Part shown: piece by piece, positions 1 to 11,986 of the stretch
How the letters are laid out: every line of letters begins with the position of its first letter
How positions within the stretch are numbered: position 1 is the first letter of the stretch
Assembly (NCBI GenBank): GCA_002118135.1
Contig: BDIU01000177.1
Location: 124,001 to 188,000 of the forward strand
Source: Trebouxia sp. TZW2008
Taxonomy: Eukaryota > Chlorophyta > Trebouxiophyceae > Trebouxiales > Trebouxiaceae
DNA length: 64,000 bases
Direction of reading: 5' to 3'
Program-made: the position numbers and the translations under genes
The notes under the pieces: model-generated
Databases searched by the model: none
What the model saw: only the letters and a program-made list of their open reading frames with translations
What the model was told of the DNA's origin: nothing

Positions 1-274
1 CCAAGGAACGTCAGGTGTTATTGGAAAAAAGAGAAGCAGACTTGACAAAGGAGGCGAAACAGGTCTGTCTGAAGCCATGTTCCTCCATTGCCTGAATTGC
101 TGGCAGAAGGTCAGCATAGCAGCATCGCTGCAGTCACACTGACAAGATGTGCAAATGCAGAACAAAACAGCCTTTGACACGCTCCAGACCAAAAATGGCA
201 AACTAGAATACCAGATCCTACATTTGAAACAAGCTGTAAAAGAGGCAGATGCTGCAAGAACACCTCAGCATTGA
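1..274 (+). CDS. C-terminal end of a coiled-coil protein (5' truncated by window)
   Basis: Two exons are visible: 1-62 (open from the window edge, donor gt at 63) and 161-274 (acceptor gcag, stop TGA at 272-274). They join in phase 0. The encoded tail is highly charged and helical: a first segment rich in K/E/R/L, then one reading FDTLQTKNGKLEYQILHLKQ before the stop. Heptad-like leucine spacing suggests a coiled coil. I do not recognise the family. The 98-bp intron has canonical borders, which supports a real gene rather than a chance frame. Confidence 0.55.
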
Positions 275-834
275 ATGCGCTGTCAGGCATTACAGATGGC
301 AGCCTGATGCAACAGCAGGTGCTGCTGGGCCGATAGTATATTTTCATCATTCCCTTTGAGCCTACCGTCATTTCTGGGCCCATGCTCACAGCAACTGGAA
401 CTCAGAGGCTCAGTGGTCACTTTGGCATGAGAGCATCTGTGACAGAACTCACACTTCAGCGGACACACACAATGAGAAGTGTGAGGCTCAGTGGTCACCT
501 GTGGATGAGAGCGTCTGTGATTGTACTCACACCTAAGCTGATGCAACCAGAACTTTGCGCAGCAGGACAGCAGGCGCTCCTATGTCAACAACGAGACACA
601 GCGTCCAGCGTGAAGTGTCAAGCTGCACAGCTGCAGACTTGAGCCTTGTTGCTTGTGCGGCTGCATGAAATGGCCGCGTGAGCAGGTTCCATCAGCGAAG
701 GGCAGGCGGAATGAACAGACTGGCAAACTGAGCACAAGGCGCACAGAATGCAATCTTTGAGGTGCTTGAAGCAAGTCTTGTTCACTGAACATCTCCCAGC
801 GCCAGCTTGTCATAGGCAAGATAAATTGTGACAG
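275..834. other. Intergenic or 3' region with a tandem duplication
   Basis: I see no convincing gene between the stop of the plus-strand gene and the candidate minus-strand gene. The stretch holds an imperfect direct repeat of about 50 bp (around 405-455 and 484-533, spacing about 79 bp). On the minus strand each copy contains a possible acceptor-like ...CAG/GTGACCACTGAGCC, so it may be a copied splice region of the neighbouring minus-strand gene. Confidence 0.3.
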
Positions 835-2062
835 CTATACAGCATGCTTGCAAGTGCAGCTGGCTCCAGCGCTGCTTGTGTCAATTTCTGCATGTTCAGA
901 ACTGTACAAATTGCTGAACCTGTCTGCATTGCTGCAAATCCTACAATTAGCCTGCTTCAACTCCGTGCACATATCAATCAGAATGTCTTCCTTGTTCAGC
1001 ATGCCCTCTTTTGTAACAATGACAGGAGGCTTTGACACGACTTGAAGCAGGAAGTCATGTGCACACAAGCTGACTTGAACATCAGCTGACTTGACTTCTG
1101 GCAACGACAGATCATTGTAATCAAGCTGCAGCACATGTACATGTATGTCCACAGTGGTGCTAAGCAAAGGGATCTGCATCCCATCAATGTTTATTAGAGA
1201 TCTACAGAGACTGGCAAACACAAAAAGCAGGGGGCAGCAAGCAAGGCTGTTATCAGTCAACAACCTCAAAGATCTGCTCAGTGACGGCAGCAGCCCTATC
1301 CTCATGCGAATCTTAAACAAGCAGATATAGGTAAGCACAACCTGGTCAGGCATCATGTGGACCACCAGTTTCCTCGTGGCACAAATGCTTGAATGTTGCT
1401 ACGATATGTGATCTCAGCGTTTTGCAAAGCTTGCTCGTCAGTGCTGTTTTGGGAGGCTGCTTCCAGATCACCAAACTACGTAACCTGGTCAGTCGAGAAA
1501 GCTACTTTCAATTTTAGGACAACGGCTAAATCTCATTTGACTTGTGTTGCCTGATCTGCAAGGTCCTGCTGATACAGCTTGTCAAGCTCAGATGACCATT
1601 GAGTCTCAATGAATGCTCTTTGACTATGTGCTCCTTAGCTGTGCACTTGCTGACATGTATGAGGCACCAGGCTGAGTGAGTGGCAAAGGAAGCAGCTGTT
1701 GCAAGTAGCTTGATGTACCTAGCAGGAAGAGGCCAGTACCAAACCGTTGAGTGAATGTAGCTGCTCTGCCAAGCGGCTTGGACAGCCTGTACGGTCCTCA
1801 GGCAAGGCTTTGCTGCAAGAGCTCTCCTAATGACGGCTTCATGATGTTGGATTGTCGCTGTGATGATGCAGCTCTGCAATTTTGGCAAGCTTGGAAGACT
1901 CCTGATAGCCAAAAGGTACAGTGCGCCTTAACAGCCTGACCTGCGTATCTACCTGACGCGTCGTATGCGGTACCCACGACAAGGAGCAGGTCTTGATGCA
2001 GGGAACGCTCGGAAGCGCAGCGGAAGCGACGATTTCAACGTAGTGGACGACGTGATGTGCAT
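835..2062 (-). CDS. Unrecognised organelle-targeted protein, model uncertain
   Basis: The best-supported part is exon 1 (2062-1953). It starts at an ATG and encodes an S/T/R/A-rich, acid-free leader (MHITSSTTLKSSLPLRFRAF...) typical of a plastid or mitoch. transit peptide, then a GTAGAT donor. Further exon-like segments on the same strand lie near 1812-1745, 1625-1538, 1480-1380, 1320-1260 and 1183-835. The last is the longest: a frame with IVTKEGMLNKEDILIDM closed by TAG at 835. Exon borders and phases could not all be reconciled, so the product is a sketch. The 1383-1477 segment has a diverged antisense copy inside the PDC E2 gene (23845-23937), which supports it having been a real sequence unit. 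I do not recognise the family. Confidence 0.35.
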
Positions 2063-2640
2063 GTTAAAACCAAGAAAGTTGATTAAGATTAGGCTTGTGA
2101 GTTTCCTTGAATCTACATGTCAAGAATGAAACTTTGTTGCATTGTCTGGCCAGCTGTCATCACTGTGATATTATTCTGAAGTTGATGCCTTGCCAATTTG
2201 GAGCACACACTGCAAAGGCATGTGTAGAAACACTTGCGACAACATGGGATGCTGTTTCATCCAATCCTGAGGCTGTGATATTTTGTTCCAGGACAGCACG
2301 CTAGAACAACCTCTACACTGTTTTGCTGGGGTCTCTTCCTGTCAGTGTTTATTTGTGTGCGGAGCCGCAGCAAGTAGGTCTGTTCAAGCAGGAATTTCAG
2401 AGCATGATGCAAATACTGCAACAAATAGCTGCTATTTGTTATGCTGCTTGGCAAGCAGCGGAATGCTGCTGATGCACCAAGATTGGCTGGGATGCGGTGG
2501 CGCACATCACACAGCTCTGATGTATAGTACAAGTCTGAAGCATAACATAAGATAGCCTGCATTGTGAGGCAGCGTTTGTGCTGCTGTGTGGGCATGAGCA
2601 TGCCCCACATTGTACAGCTCACACTCTGTGGATTGTGCCA
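2063..2640. other. Intergenic region upstream of the 835-2062 gene
   Basis: This lies between the 5' end of the candidate organelle-targeted gene and the 3' end of the DCAF12-like gene, both on the minus strand. Frames here are short and show no domain or clean splice signals. It presumably holds the promoter of the leftward gene and the polyadenylation region of the DCAF12-like gene, but I see no specific element. Confidence 0.3.
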
Positions 2641-5600
2641 TCAATTCCAGAGCGCCATATAGCTACCTACAAGACCAAATGCCAGGGGGCCACCACACGT
2701 GAACAGCTTGGTGCCGGTCGGGTCCCATGCATGTGCATAGCAGGCATTCCAGATTTGCATGCCTACAAAATGATCCCTGCAAGCCACATGATCATGTAAG
2801 CCCCTGCTGTAAGCACCGTCAGCAGCAGTAAGCTTTCATTCTCAGTCTGTATGAAGCCATGACCTTATTAGAAAAGGTAGCAGTTGTGCAATATGTTGAA
2901 TCAAAGTTGTTGACAATTCAGGTAAGCAATGCTGACTGCAGTCATTTGACGCTGTCCCTTGGACAAAGTGCAAAAATCATGACTCTCAGATCTTGCAGTT
3001 GACAGACTGATGTTCTTGCCATACTCATGATCGGTATCATGGCTCTTCAACGTTGCACAGGTACATGTCATTGCATGAGCACATGATTGGTATCATGGCT
3101 TATGTATGTTGCATAGATACATAACCTTACATAAACACATGATTGGTATCATGGTGATCGAATGTTGCACAGGTGATGCCACTGCATGATCACATGTTTG
3201 TTATTCTGCTTTGTGAATGCTGCACGGAGGGATGCCATTACCTATACACATGATTGTGATCCAGCCAGCCAGCGCCAGTCTGCAGGAAGCAGCTGTGCCG
3301 TGAAGCGCCCAATGCCAAGTCAGGTGTTCTGTGCATGTGCATGCTATGCACAATGCTTGCTGCAGAGGGCTGAAATGCTGAAAGCCGCCAACCCTCATCC
3401 TCTGTTTCAGCATCAGTGTTGACGCTGCTGTCACTGTCGCCGTCCTCAGGGCATGTGTCTGAGAGTGTGTGCGAGGCTGAGTGCTGAGCAGAGGGGCTCT
3501 GAGGGCGAGACAAGGCCTCTGGCTGGACTGAGATATAGTCATTTACCCGCAGATCATAGAAGGCAACCCTGCCTCGACCACTGCCTGATGACAGAATGTG
3601 GTCCATGATGCCAATAGAACGGACACCCTGCCAACCAAAAGGCATGTTGAACAGCTGCGACTCTTACACAAGCAGATCTGGATCTTGTCAATCCTGTGGT
3701 GCATGCTGTAGGGTTATAGGCAGGCAGGATTGTGCTGTGCATGCTAGTGTGTAGTCTGCGCCATTGCGACAGATACATTGGCATGCCATGTGATATATGT
3801 CCAAGCATACGTCATAGCGTCAATGATTGGCATATGCAGCCTGACTCGTTGCAATGTACCTGTCCTGGGTCAATGGAGACGTCTGTCCTGATGACTGGCT
3901 GAGCCATGCGCGGATCCAGCATACTGATGTGACTCTGAGATCCAACAGCAACTAGATTATGCGCCATGGCCATGCACACCAACTCCTTGTTGTGCAACAA
4001 CCTAGCCTGCAGAAGCAAAGCGGGTCCCGCCTTCTGCTTGCAGTTCAGCAGCTGGAGGAGCGAGGATAATCAAGCTTGTGTCAACACTGCATATATGTAT
4101 GTTGCGTAGATGCTATAGCCATGCAGATTCAGCAAAAGCACCTTATATAGCTGGAGGCTGGGCAATGCTTGTGATGCTGTGCACGTCAAACACAAGGCTC
4201 ACACCTAACTGATATAATGCAATCCAAGCAAACTCTGGCGCAATCTGCCTGTGAACAGAGCACGACTCTGCAATGCGATGTCAACCACATTGTGAGCCCA
4301 TGATAAACTAAGCTGCATGCCAGTCACGAGCAGCTGGCGCTTACTGAGTGAACAAGAGACAGATTGGGGTCCCACAATTTGACAACTCCATCTGCACTCA
4401 AGCTTGCAAGCCTCAAGATGTCTCGACAGTACTTGATGTCCCTGACTTTTGTCTGCAGACCAGTCAAAGATATATGTGTGGGTATTGTTAGGCATTGTGC
4501 AATTCAGCTAAATTGCATTGGCTGTGGCATTTTGGCATGCAAATTGCTGTGCATATTTGTATGATGGCATACGTGAGGTGCGTGACAGCCACTCACCGAG
4601 GCAGCACATATGAATAGCTCACCTTGTGCTCTAATCGTGACTCTAGAGGCTTGCAGTTGATGCTGCCAGTCTGTGAATCAGTACACCACAGCTTGATAGT
4701 ATGGTCCCTTGAGCCTGCATCACAGCTGTCCCGCATAAAAAGAGGTGAACAATCCTCCAGTTCAACAGACATGCTGTGCCAAACAATAAACACATACAGC
4801 GCGTTTAGATCAGCGCTGCGCAGACCTCTGCTGCCATGCTGTGTTAGCTGCCTATTTGCATAGTGACTGTGGTGAACATAAGCAGAACTGGCACTTGGGT
4901 GTACTGCGAGGTTGCTTGACAGTAGAGTAGTGCAGCGTTCTACCTGTAGCAACATGCCTATCTGTGAGCCAAGTTACCCCAAAAAGCCAGTCTTGGTGTC
5001 CCTAGCACAACAATTGCATTCATTTCATTCTTGTTTATCCTGTTCCTTAGCCTGAAACAGCATGATCTGATAGCCCTGAAAGTTAACGACGCAATTAGGA
5101 TCTGACATACCACAAGAGTCTGACTTGGCGAGAAGACAGGTGCTCCTCCCTGTTCATGCTGTATATTCATGATTTGGCAATCTGCTGGGTCTGAGCCCCC
5201 AACAGCAAGCATGCTCCCATCTGGACTTACAGCCACAGCATGTATGCCACATCCCTGGTGATTGCTTCCTGCTGACAAGAGCTCGTGCGGCCTAGCCGGT
5301 TTGGGAGGTAGTGTTATGTCATGCATGCGCAATGATGCTGCGTCCACACATAATAGCTTGTTGCATTTGGATCCCACAACCACGTACTGGTCATCAACCC
5401 ATGCCTGCAAAATGATGATGACAGTGCGCTAAGGAGACATGACCTGCTTGCTGAGTGTTGCATTTGAATCCAAAGCCCAACACAGGAAAGTACAGCGCTT
5501 ATTGACTGCAGGATGCTGAAAAGGGCAGGCAAAGTACTCACGCAAGCAAAACATTTGTCTGTGCGGCGCAGGTTGGCAGGCTTAGGCTGGACTTCCAGGA

Positions 5601-5862
5601 GAGGAGGTAGCAATTTCGAAGACAGCACATCCCTTAGAGTGTGCACGAGCTGCCTCCTGCACGATGAAAGGCGTTAGACACAGTTGGCACTGGCTGCCTG
5701 CCTTTCACAGAGTGTAGTGTAGCGTTTGTGCCTATGCACCTACCGCTGAGATGGAGAAGTCTGACTGTCTCTGAGAGCGCACAGCAAGTTGTGAGCCGTG
5801 TCGTGCTCAAAGTTGCCTTTGCCAAACGGAGACAGTTTGAATCGCTTGCGTTCCCCTCCCAT
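2641..5862 (-). CDS. DCAF12: DDB1- and CUL4-associated factor 12-like WD40 protein
   Basis: Nine exons (5862-5744, 5656-5542, 5404-5111, 5001-4944, 4714-4623, 4452-4345, 4006-3860, 3627-3242, 2776-2641) give 484 aa with all phases closing. Human DCAF12 is 453 aa. Landmarks in order are an N-terminal basic segment; VVVGSKCNKLLCVD; HAVAVSPDGSMLAVGG; GHQDWLFGVTWLTDRH; SRDHTIKLW; LASLSADGVVKLWDP; LVAVGSQSHISMLDPR; GSGRGRVAFYDLR; and a last exon with DPTGTKLF...GGPLAFGL ending ALW-N. These match the DCAF12 order of WD blades. The family role is substrate receptor of CUL4-DDB1 ubiquitin ligases; that role is inferred. Exon 8 carries an extra acidic, Ser-rich, probably disordered insert of about 85 residues between the YDLR and GWLDHN blades. 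Its upstream region is shared head-to-head with the Fcf2 gene. Confidence 0.93.
3026..3248. repeat. 56-bp tandem array at a 5' splice site (DCAF12 intron 8)
   Basis: Four units of 55-56 bp start at 3026, 3082, 3138 and 3193, each opening with catgattggtatcatgg or a variant. A fifth partial unit begins at 3249. The last full unit overlaps the end of coding exon 8 (left border 3242) and its donor, so the array is made of decayed copies of the exon end plus donor of the minus-strand gene. Confidence 0.8.
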
Positions 5863-6205
5863 ACAAGTGATTACTCGACTACGCTACTCGGTGAAACTCA
5901 CTTAAGGTCCCCGTCAGCGTGCCGCCGATGATGCCCTGATTGGCGCTGGAACTACCGGAGGGGAGAAAGGTACAAAAGGCGCTGCTAACATGTGCCGGAG
6001 AGCTCAGCGTAGCCGCGCTAAGCAGAGTTGCAGTGGATGCAATTCACAAGGTTTGAAAAGAAATCTCGCGCGTTACCACGCTGATACGCCGTCACAGCAA
6101 GCGTTACGACGGCTCCTGCTGAGCAACAAAGCAAAGCACTGCTCAGTCGCTTGTTGAGCGCAGCTTGTGCACACAGGCAAGCCAGTCTGCTACTTGTCAG
6201 GTAGC
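5863..6205. promoter_or_regulatory. Shared upstream region of two head-to-head genes
   Basis: The 343 bp between the start codons of the DCAF12-like gene (minus) and the Fcf2 gene (plus) must contain both 5' UTRs and promoters. It is richer in CG dinucleotides than the introns around it. I see no clear TATA box. The role is inferred from position only. Confidence 0.45.
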
Positions 6206-9200
6206 ATGGTGACGCTGCGGTCGCAAGATAAGCAGGCCGCCAGCAATGACGACTCCAACGCTGCTCAGACCAAAGCAGCGACAACTTTACGTGCTTCGGG
6301 CAGAACAGGTCGCAGAAGCGCAACACCTGATCGATCCAGTCAGGACTCAGGCCTGAGGAGGTCACAGCGCGTGAAAGACCGACATGGAGCATTGGAAAGC
6401 ATTCAAGAGGACACAGCTGCCTCTAAAGGTGACCAAGCTATTCCCTGTGCCTGTTGTGAAGCCTCTGCAGGACCTATGCTAATTTGCGAATGGTACTTGC
6501 AGGCTTCCCTTCTGCATCGCACCGTCTGGCAATCGTAAGCCAGCCTGCTGAGCTAGCAAATGCGTCAGAAGAGGCAGCCGCAGCACCAGCAGATGTCGCA
6601 GAAGAGGCAGACACAGCTGCGGTGGTCCAACCCCCAACAGCTCCACCACAACCAGAGCAAGCGTCATTCACCCGAGCACAGGAAGTCCAGCATGCAATCT
6701 TGCAAGCTTTGCATGCCGATGACAGCAATGGCAGCATGGCAGATGCATCAGCTGCTGAAGTTAGTGAAGAAGAAAGCGACTCAGAAGCAGACGATGATGT
6801 ACTAGCACAGCTCAGCGCAAACATGTGGGCTGCTTTGAGGCCTGGGACAGCGCAAGGCGTGGCTGATGCTGCACAGCAGCAGAGTACAGGCCATGATGCA
6901 GCTGCACCAGACAGCCTGCAAGCAGCCCAACCCAAGAATGTACACGGTGCAGGTGAGCAGGATTGGCTGATTGAGTGCTATCAAGCGTCAGTGACACACC
7001 AAAATTGACAGATTAAAATGCAAGTCATGCATGCCCCTTAGTCCTTGTCTCTAGGAGCAGCAGCAGCCTGCATTGTGTACAGCAGTAGGGTGGCACATGA
7101 TATGTGCTAGTATCATGAAGTTGCAAACAACATGCCCGCACATGCGCGCAGAGCTGTGCACGCATGACTGACCAGACAGCGTGCCCTCATAATTGTATGC
7201 TCAAGTATGATGCCTTGCCTCTCATGTGTGCAGTGCTGCATGCAAATGTGCAGGTATGCTGTTTGTAAGCCTTGCACTGCCATAGCTCATCTGTTGCTAT
7301 GCTGTTGCTGCCACCTTTCACAGAGCAAGATGTTTACATGGCGCAAACTTGTGCACTCTGCAGCTTTCATCAGTATAGCAACTCTTTGTCAGCTGCGTAT
7401 CAAGCAAACATTTGGCTTGCAACATGTTAGACTATCTCTGAGGCATATGTGAAGACAGCATACTTAAGCAAAAGCCTGAAACTTTGGCATATCAGCACTA
7501 CCCCTGAGATTGCGTGTAAACTCTCTATAAGCAAGCGCATCATCTGTTTGTCATCTACATGCAGGTGATGCAGATGAAGAAGAAGAAGAATTGCATTGGC
7601 AGCCTGAAACAGGCTTGCCTGAGCCTCTGGACGCCAAGGCATGCAGCTCCTTCAGATCAGCCCCTGGCTGTGTACAGCTTGAGAAGCAGGTCAGCTCACA
7701 ATAAGTGCCTGCTTCCTTCTTTGTCCTGCCTCGATGTCCCTTCAAGGCAAACCATCTGCATGGCAGGCTGTGGTTATGCTACTGCTGGAGTGTCTTCAGA
7801 CCAGCCTCTGGACATGTACAGTTTGAGAAGCAGGTCAGCTGTAGACTCATCTCTCCAACTTGCTTTCTGAGCATGGTGTTCCTCCACTCAAGACAAGTGG
7901 ACCTGTTGCTGTTGTGCAAATGCCAGTAGATTGCCTGAGCCTCTGGATAACAAGGCATGCAGCTCCTTCAGATCAATCCCTGAAATTGTACAGCTTGAGA
8001 ACCAGGTCAGCTATCAATGTGCCCTTCAGCATATATCTTTGCCATGCCTCGATCTCCCTTTACGGCAAACAGCTTTGTGCAATACAGCACAGTCATACTG
8101 TCCAGTGCTGCATGCATTGTCCACGTCAATGTCTGTAATGCCTGTGCCTCATCTGCTGCAGTTTAAGCTGCAACCAAGGGACACCAGAAACATAGACAAG
8201 CATGCGCGCAAGCTTGCCCCTCAGACTGCTGGCAAGCAGTGGTTTGATTTGCCAGCACAGCAGCTGACAGATGAGACCAGGCGAGACCTGAAGCTGTTGC
8301 AGCTGAGAGGCACTTTTGACCCCAAGCGCTTCTACAAGAGCTCAGACCACAAGAAGGGCTTGCCGAAGTTTTTCCAAATTGGCACTGTGGTAGAATCAGC
8401 TGCAGACTTCTATTCAGGTAAGAGTGTGATGGTCATGTCCAAGAAGCACAGCATGCGTGCAGCAGTACATTTTGCTGGTCGGGCAAGGTAAATGACTTTC
8501 GTTGTCTGCTGTTGTTACAGCAGCATCCTTGCGCTGCTTCTGGTGACATAGGCTCGCTCTTATTGCATTCCATGTCTGTCCTGTATGATGCTGATGCATT
8601 TCCTCATGACTGTGCTGCAGTCTTTGCCACGTTTCAGGCACAAAAGCATCGTATTGTGCTGTGAGTCCTGCAACACATCTCAAGGCAAGCCAGCAAGCGT
8701 ACAAGCAAGCTACTCACTGCTTGCAGCAACACCCAATTGATGTGCTGACTGATGTCCTATGAGCTACGATCTTGTCTTTGCAGGCCGTTTGTCAAACAAG
8801 GAGCGTAAGCGCACTATCACAGAGGAGCTGTTAGCTGATCCTGAGCTGTCACAAGCCAGGAAAAGGCGCTTCAACAAGCTACAGGTTAGCCATCAAAGCC
8901 TGTTTTGCTGCAGCCAGTGTGGCGTTTGCTCACTTTTCATGACTCTGCTGTCAGTGTGCGTACAACAGGACTGACAAGAGCTTGCTGCAAGTCATGAACT
9001 CTTGCATAGACCAAAAGGCAAATATTTCTTTGACATATGCTTGCCCACAGTGCTATGACTTGTGGGTGCTGCTTGCCAGGATCATGATCATGGAGTTAAA
9101 GGCGCACAGTATGCTGATCTAGTGTTGATTGCAGGATGAGAAGGCTTACTGGGCGAAGAAGAAGGGTCGCAAGACAGACTTGCCCAGAGGCAAAATGACC

Positions 9201-9218
9201 ACAAGGACAAGAAAATGA
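6206..9218 (+). CDS. FCF2: Fcf2-domain pre-rRNA processing protein (TdIF2/DNTTIP2 family)
   Basis: Six exons (6206-6428, 6503-6952, 7565-7689, 8162-8417, 8784-8884, 9135-9218) give 412 aa with consistent phases. The start is the first ATG in the frame; the upstream in-frame codons contain only a GTG. Residues about 1-265 are low-complexity, Ala/Gln/Asp/Glu-rich and probably disordered. From about 267 comes the Fcf2 domain: GKQWFDLPAQQLTDETRRDL, LRGTFDPKRFYK, LPKFFQIGTVVE, then GRLSNKERKRTI and EELLADPELS. The C-terminus is basic (KKKGRKTDLPRGKMTTRTRK), as expected for a nucleolar protein. Fcf2 in yeast acts in early 18S rRNA cleavage; the same role here is inferred. A TGTAA motif, the usual chlorophyte polyadenylation signal, lies about 85 bp downstream (near 9302). 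Confidence 0.92.
7790..8060 (+). repeat. Two echoes of Fcf2 exon 3 inside its downstream intron
   Basis: Exon 3 ends ...CTTGAGAAGCAG/GTCAGCT at 7689. Its end is repeated at about 7793-7833 and, over a longer stretch with the following intron sequence, at about 7930-8060 (ttgcctgagcctctggat..., ending CAG/GTCAGCT at 8005). The longer copy is about 85-90% identical by eye and retains a donor, but downstream frames close with stops. Confidence 0.8.
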
Positions 9219-10181
9219 ATGGCTTGCCACACTGACTGTTGCCTTGGTAGTGCTATCTCCACACGTTTATAATATGCAGTGTCAGGTTCAACGTTGCCTC
9301 CTGTAAGACACTTCATTCACAATGATTTCTATGGGTCTGAGGCTGCATGACCTGCTCTGTTACTTCATTCAGCTGGCGTCTGGTCAGGTCGACAGGATGC
9401 TTTCTCCCGTTCCAGCGCTTGCATTTCGGGAGTTTTTGCAAGGACCGCTCAAATGCATTTGCTTGATAGTCAGCATTGCGTAATATTATTCTATGGTCAG
9501 GTTTAGAAAACATGACCCAAGCTTAAGGCTGCACAGGTCTGGGTCGATGCCATTGTATGATTGAAAAAACTGCCTTGCAAAAAATGCAGCAGAGGGCTGG
9601 AATGAAGGGATAATAATCTAAGGAAGTGGTGGCACTTCCTAGGCAAGCCACAATTAGGCATGTCAGTTTCCTAAGTGTGATTCGTGACAATATGAAGTGC
9701 ACCCACAGGCTTGAAATGGAGTGTGAAGCTTGCAGCCTAAAGAGCATTGACAACAAGACAGCTGTGTACCAAGAACCGCAAAGATTCTGTCAAAATTGTC
9801 CCGATCTAGTGCACCTGCAACGCCTACGTACACACACGACCAAGAGCGAAACTACAACCCAAACACAGTTGGACCCAATCTACAGACAAAGCCGCTGAGG
9901 AATATAAAAGAGGAAGACCTGTGAACTATCCAACACTTCTTTTTCAGCCATTTTGCAAAGCGACACTGCTTTTGCAAAATGTGCTTCATATCCAAAATGA
10001 TGTACAGAGCATAATTTCACGTTACAGATGAGTGACTGCCAAAAAGGAGGCATGGACCAGACAGCATCTTGCAGATGAGACCTAGATGCCGCAGAGGACA
10101 CATTATTGGCTGATGGCCAACTGCCTTGCAACAGGCATGAAGATGGCAAGTTGCAGGCAAGAGTAGTCTGCAGCCGACACA
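9219..10181. other. Convergent intergenic region, no gene seen
   Basis: This lies between the stop of the Fcf2 gene (plus) and the stop of the 339-aa gene (minus). Short frames on both strands lack splice logic or domain features. It should contain both 3' UTRs. Confidence 0.35.
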
Positions 10182-11552
10182 CTAATGCATCAGTTCTCTG
10201 ATGCCTTGTTCAACACCATGAAGCTCTTGCAGAAGCTGAACACGCCTGCTCTGAAGCTTTTGAAAGCTTTTCTGGTCTTGTTTTGAGATGTGCTGATCTT
10301 CCCAGGGTACACAGCCATGCACATAGCCTTCGCCAAAGATGACTTTGTAGTCTTTCAGACTGTAACCGAACTGGTTGGGAACATCATCGATGTCTTTGAT
10401 GCCTGCAGCATGCCACATGGTGTCAGTGGACAGCAGGTTACATTGATGTACCAACATTTTGCGTTTTCTTGACATCTCTTTTTCAGCTTGCAACATTGGG
10501 TGTCAGAGAAAGACAGCCTCACATATGCTGTCAGTGCATTGAAAGTTTTCATAACAGTATTGGCTTTGGATTGTTCTGCTTCAGCTTGCACAACAGTGTC
10601 AGAAGCGCGCAACAATCTACATGCTGTTGATGCATTGCAGATTATATAATATGTTTTACATGCTGTTGGTGCATTGCACATAAGCATACTTACGATTTGA
10701 TAGTCCATTGCATCTTTCATTGAGCTAAGACAAGAGCTGGGTAGGCTCACCGCTTTGGTAGTTGACGCCAGAATAGCCATGATAGCTACTGACAGAGTCA
10801 GCCACAGACAGACCACCTGAGCTTGAGCGTCCCAAGGTTGTATCTTGAGACTCTTGTCGCCTGTGGGTGTGGGAAGCATCTGTCTGCTGATGCATTAAAG
10901 GGCTGCTATCTGAGCTTTGCCGTGCAGCAGCTATCCTTGGGCTTGACAGATGCTGCTGTTGCAAAGCGAACCGTCTGTCATCCTCAAACAGCTGCTGGGT
11001 CTTCAAGTATGCTGCAGAAGCTTTTGTCGCTGCTGTGCTGTGAGAGCGCTTGGTCGACAGGCTGCGCAATGACTGCTGCTGAGTCAATAAGCCGCTTTGG
11101 AGAGACAAGGGCAGCATGGTCGATGGCGACTGCTTGACTTGCGACCGGAGACTGGGAGGTGACCATGGCTCGCAAAGTAACAAGGAAGGTGCCTTGCCAA
11201 GCGACGAAGGCCTGCATAGAAAGGGACCTCTCAGATAACATATACACGCGCTAAACACGTCAATGGAAAGGCTACAACAGCAGTGTGGAAAGGCTTACGC
11301 ATCGGAGTTGTCGAGTGCCTGTGCGGTGTTCTCAACGTGATCGTTGTACGCGCAGAGACCGCTCTTGCTGAGGGTCTGCAGCTTTTGCAGGCTTGACAGC
11401 TTTTGCAGCCTGCCAAAGATATGAGAGCCTGCCAAATCACAGCAGGGTCGCAAAAGAGGATGCGATGCTGTACTTGCTGTATTGGCCGAGTGCACAGCTA
11501 ACCAGCATCCGAGCAAGCCAGCAGCCACCGTACCGGTGCAGTTGCAAGGCAT
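10182..11552 (-). CDS. Unrecognised 339-aa protein with a compact C-terminal module
   Basis: Three exons (11552-11299, 11211-10751, 10486-10182) join in phases 2 and 1 to give 339 aa ending at TAG. The third exon uses a TTGCAAG acceptor. The N-terminal half is Ser/Gln/Leu-rich with stretches such as LRSLSTKRSHST and RSSSGGLSVADSVSS and is probably disordered. The C-terminal 100 residues look folded: RKRKMLVHQCNLLSTDTMW, DDVPNQFGYSLKDYKVIFG, GYVHGCVPWEDQH, then a charged helix (KLQSRRVQLLQELHGVEQ). I do not recognise this module. Intron 2 (10487-10750) holds decayed copies of the exon 3 acceptor region. Confidence 0.65.
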
Positions 11553-11986
11553 ATTGGCAGTTCGAGATGCCAAAAGTGTATCTCCGGAAAAGGGTCAAGG
11601 CGAGCGTCGCGAATTCAAGCTGACTTGGGATGGCGTCCTTCGCAGCAAAGCCACGCGCGCCAAGCTACTATCGTGTGTGTAAGGAATAGCCTCTGGCAGA
11701 GGTTCTGTGACGCAAGTACTGACCAAAAAGCGCCCCTCGTTTCGCAAATAAGCGCGCAGTTTCCGCTAAGTCCTTGTGTCACTAGTTATGTCATGCTGAG
11801 TTCATGAAATCCTCCGACAACCAAAGAAGAGGAATAGGTTTATTCGGAATAGCATGTTTACGGCATCCGTGTGTTAGACGGAGCTATCACGTCGGTCAAC
11901 CGTGCCTCTCGCCAGTCGCTGCATCTCTGCGACTGTGCGCAGCGTTTTGTGGCTTCTCTGGCTGCGCTGAATGCTGAGGTGAGCGT
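11553..11986. promoter_or_regulatory. Head-to-head upstream region of the 339-aa gene and ThrRS
   Basis: The 434 bp between the two divergent start codons is CG-richer than nearby introns. No TATA box stands out. Position is the only evidence for a promoter role. Confidence 0.4.

Noticed and set aside
6429..6502. Cys cluster resembling a PHD finger (IPCACCEASAGPMLICEW) in a read-through frame of the Fcf2 gene
   Set aside because: The 74-bp segment has canonical GT-AG borders, splicing it out restores the frame to exon 2, and retention would shift the frame and stop early. It is probably an intron with a chance resemblance.
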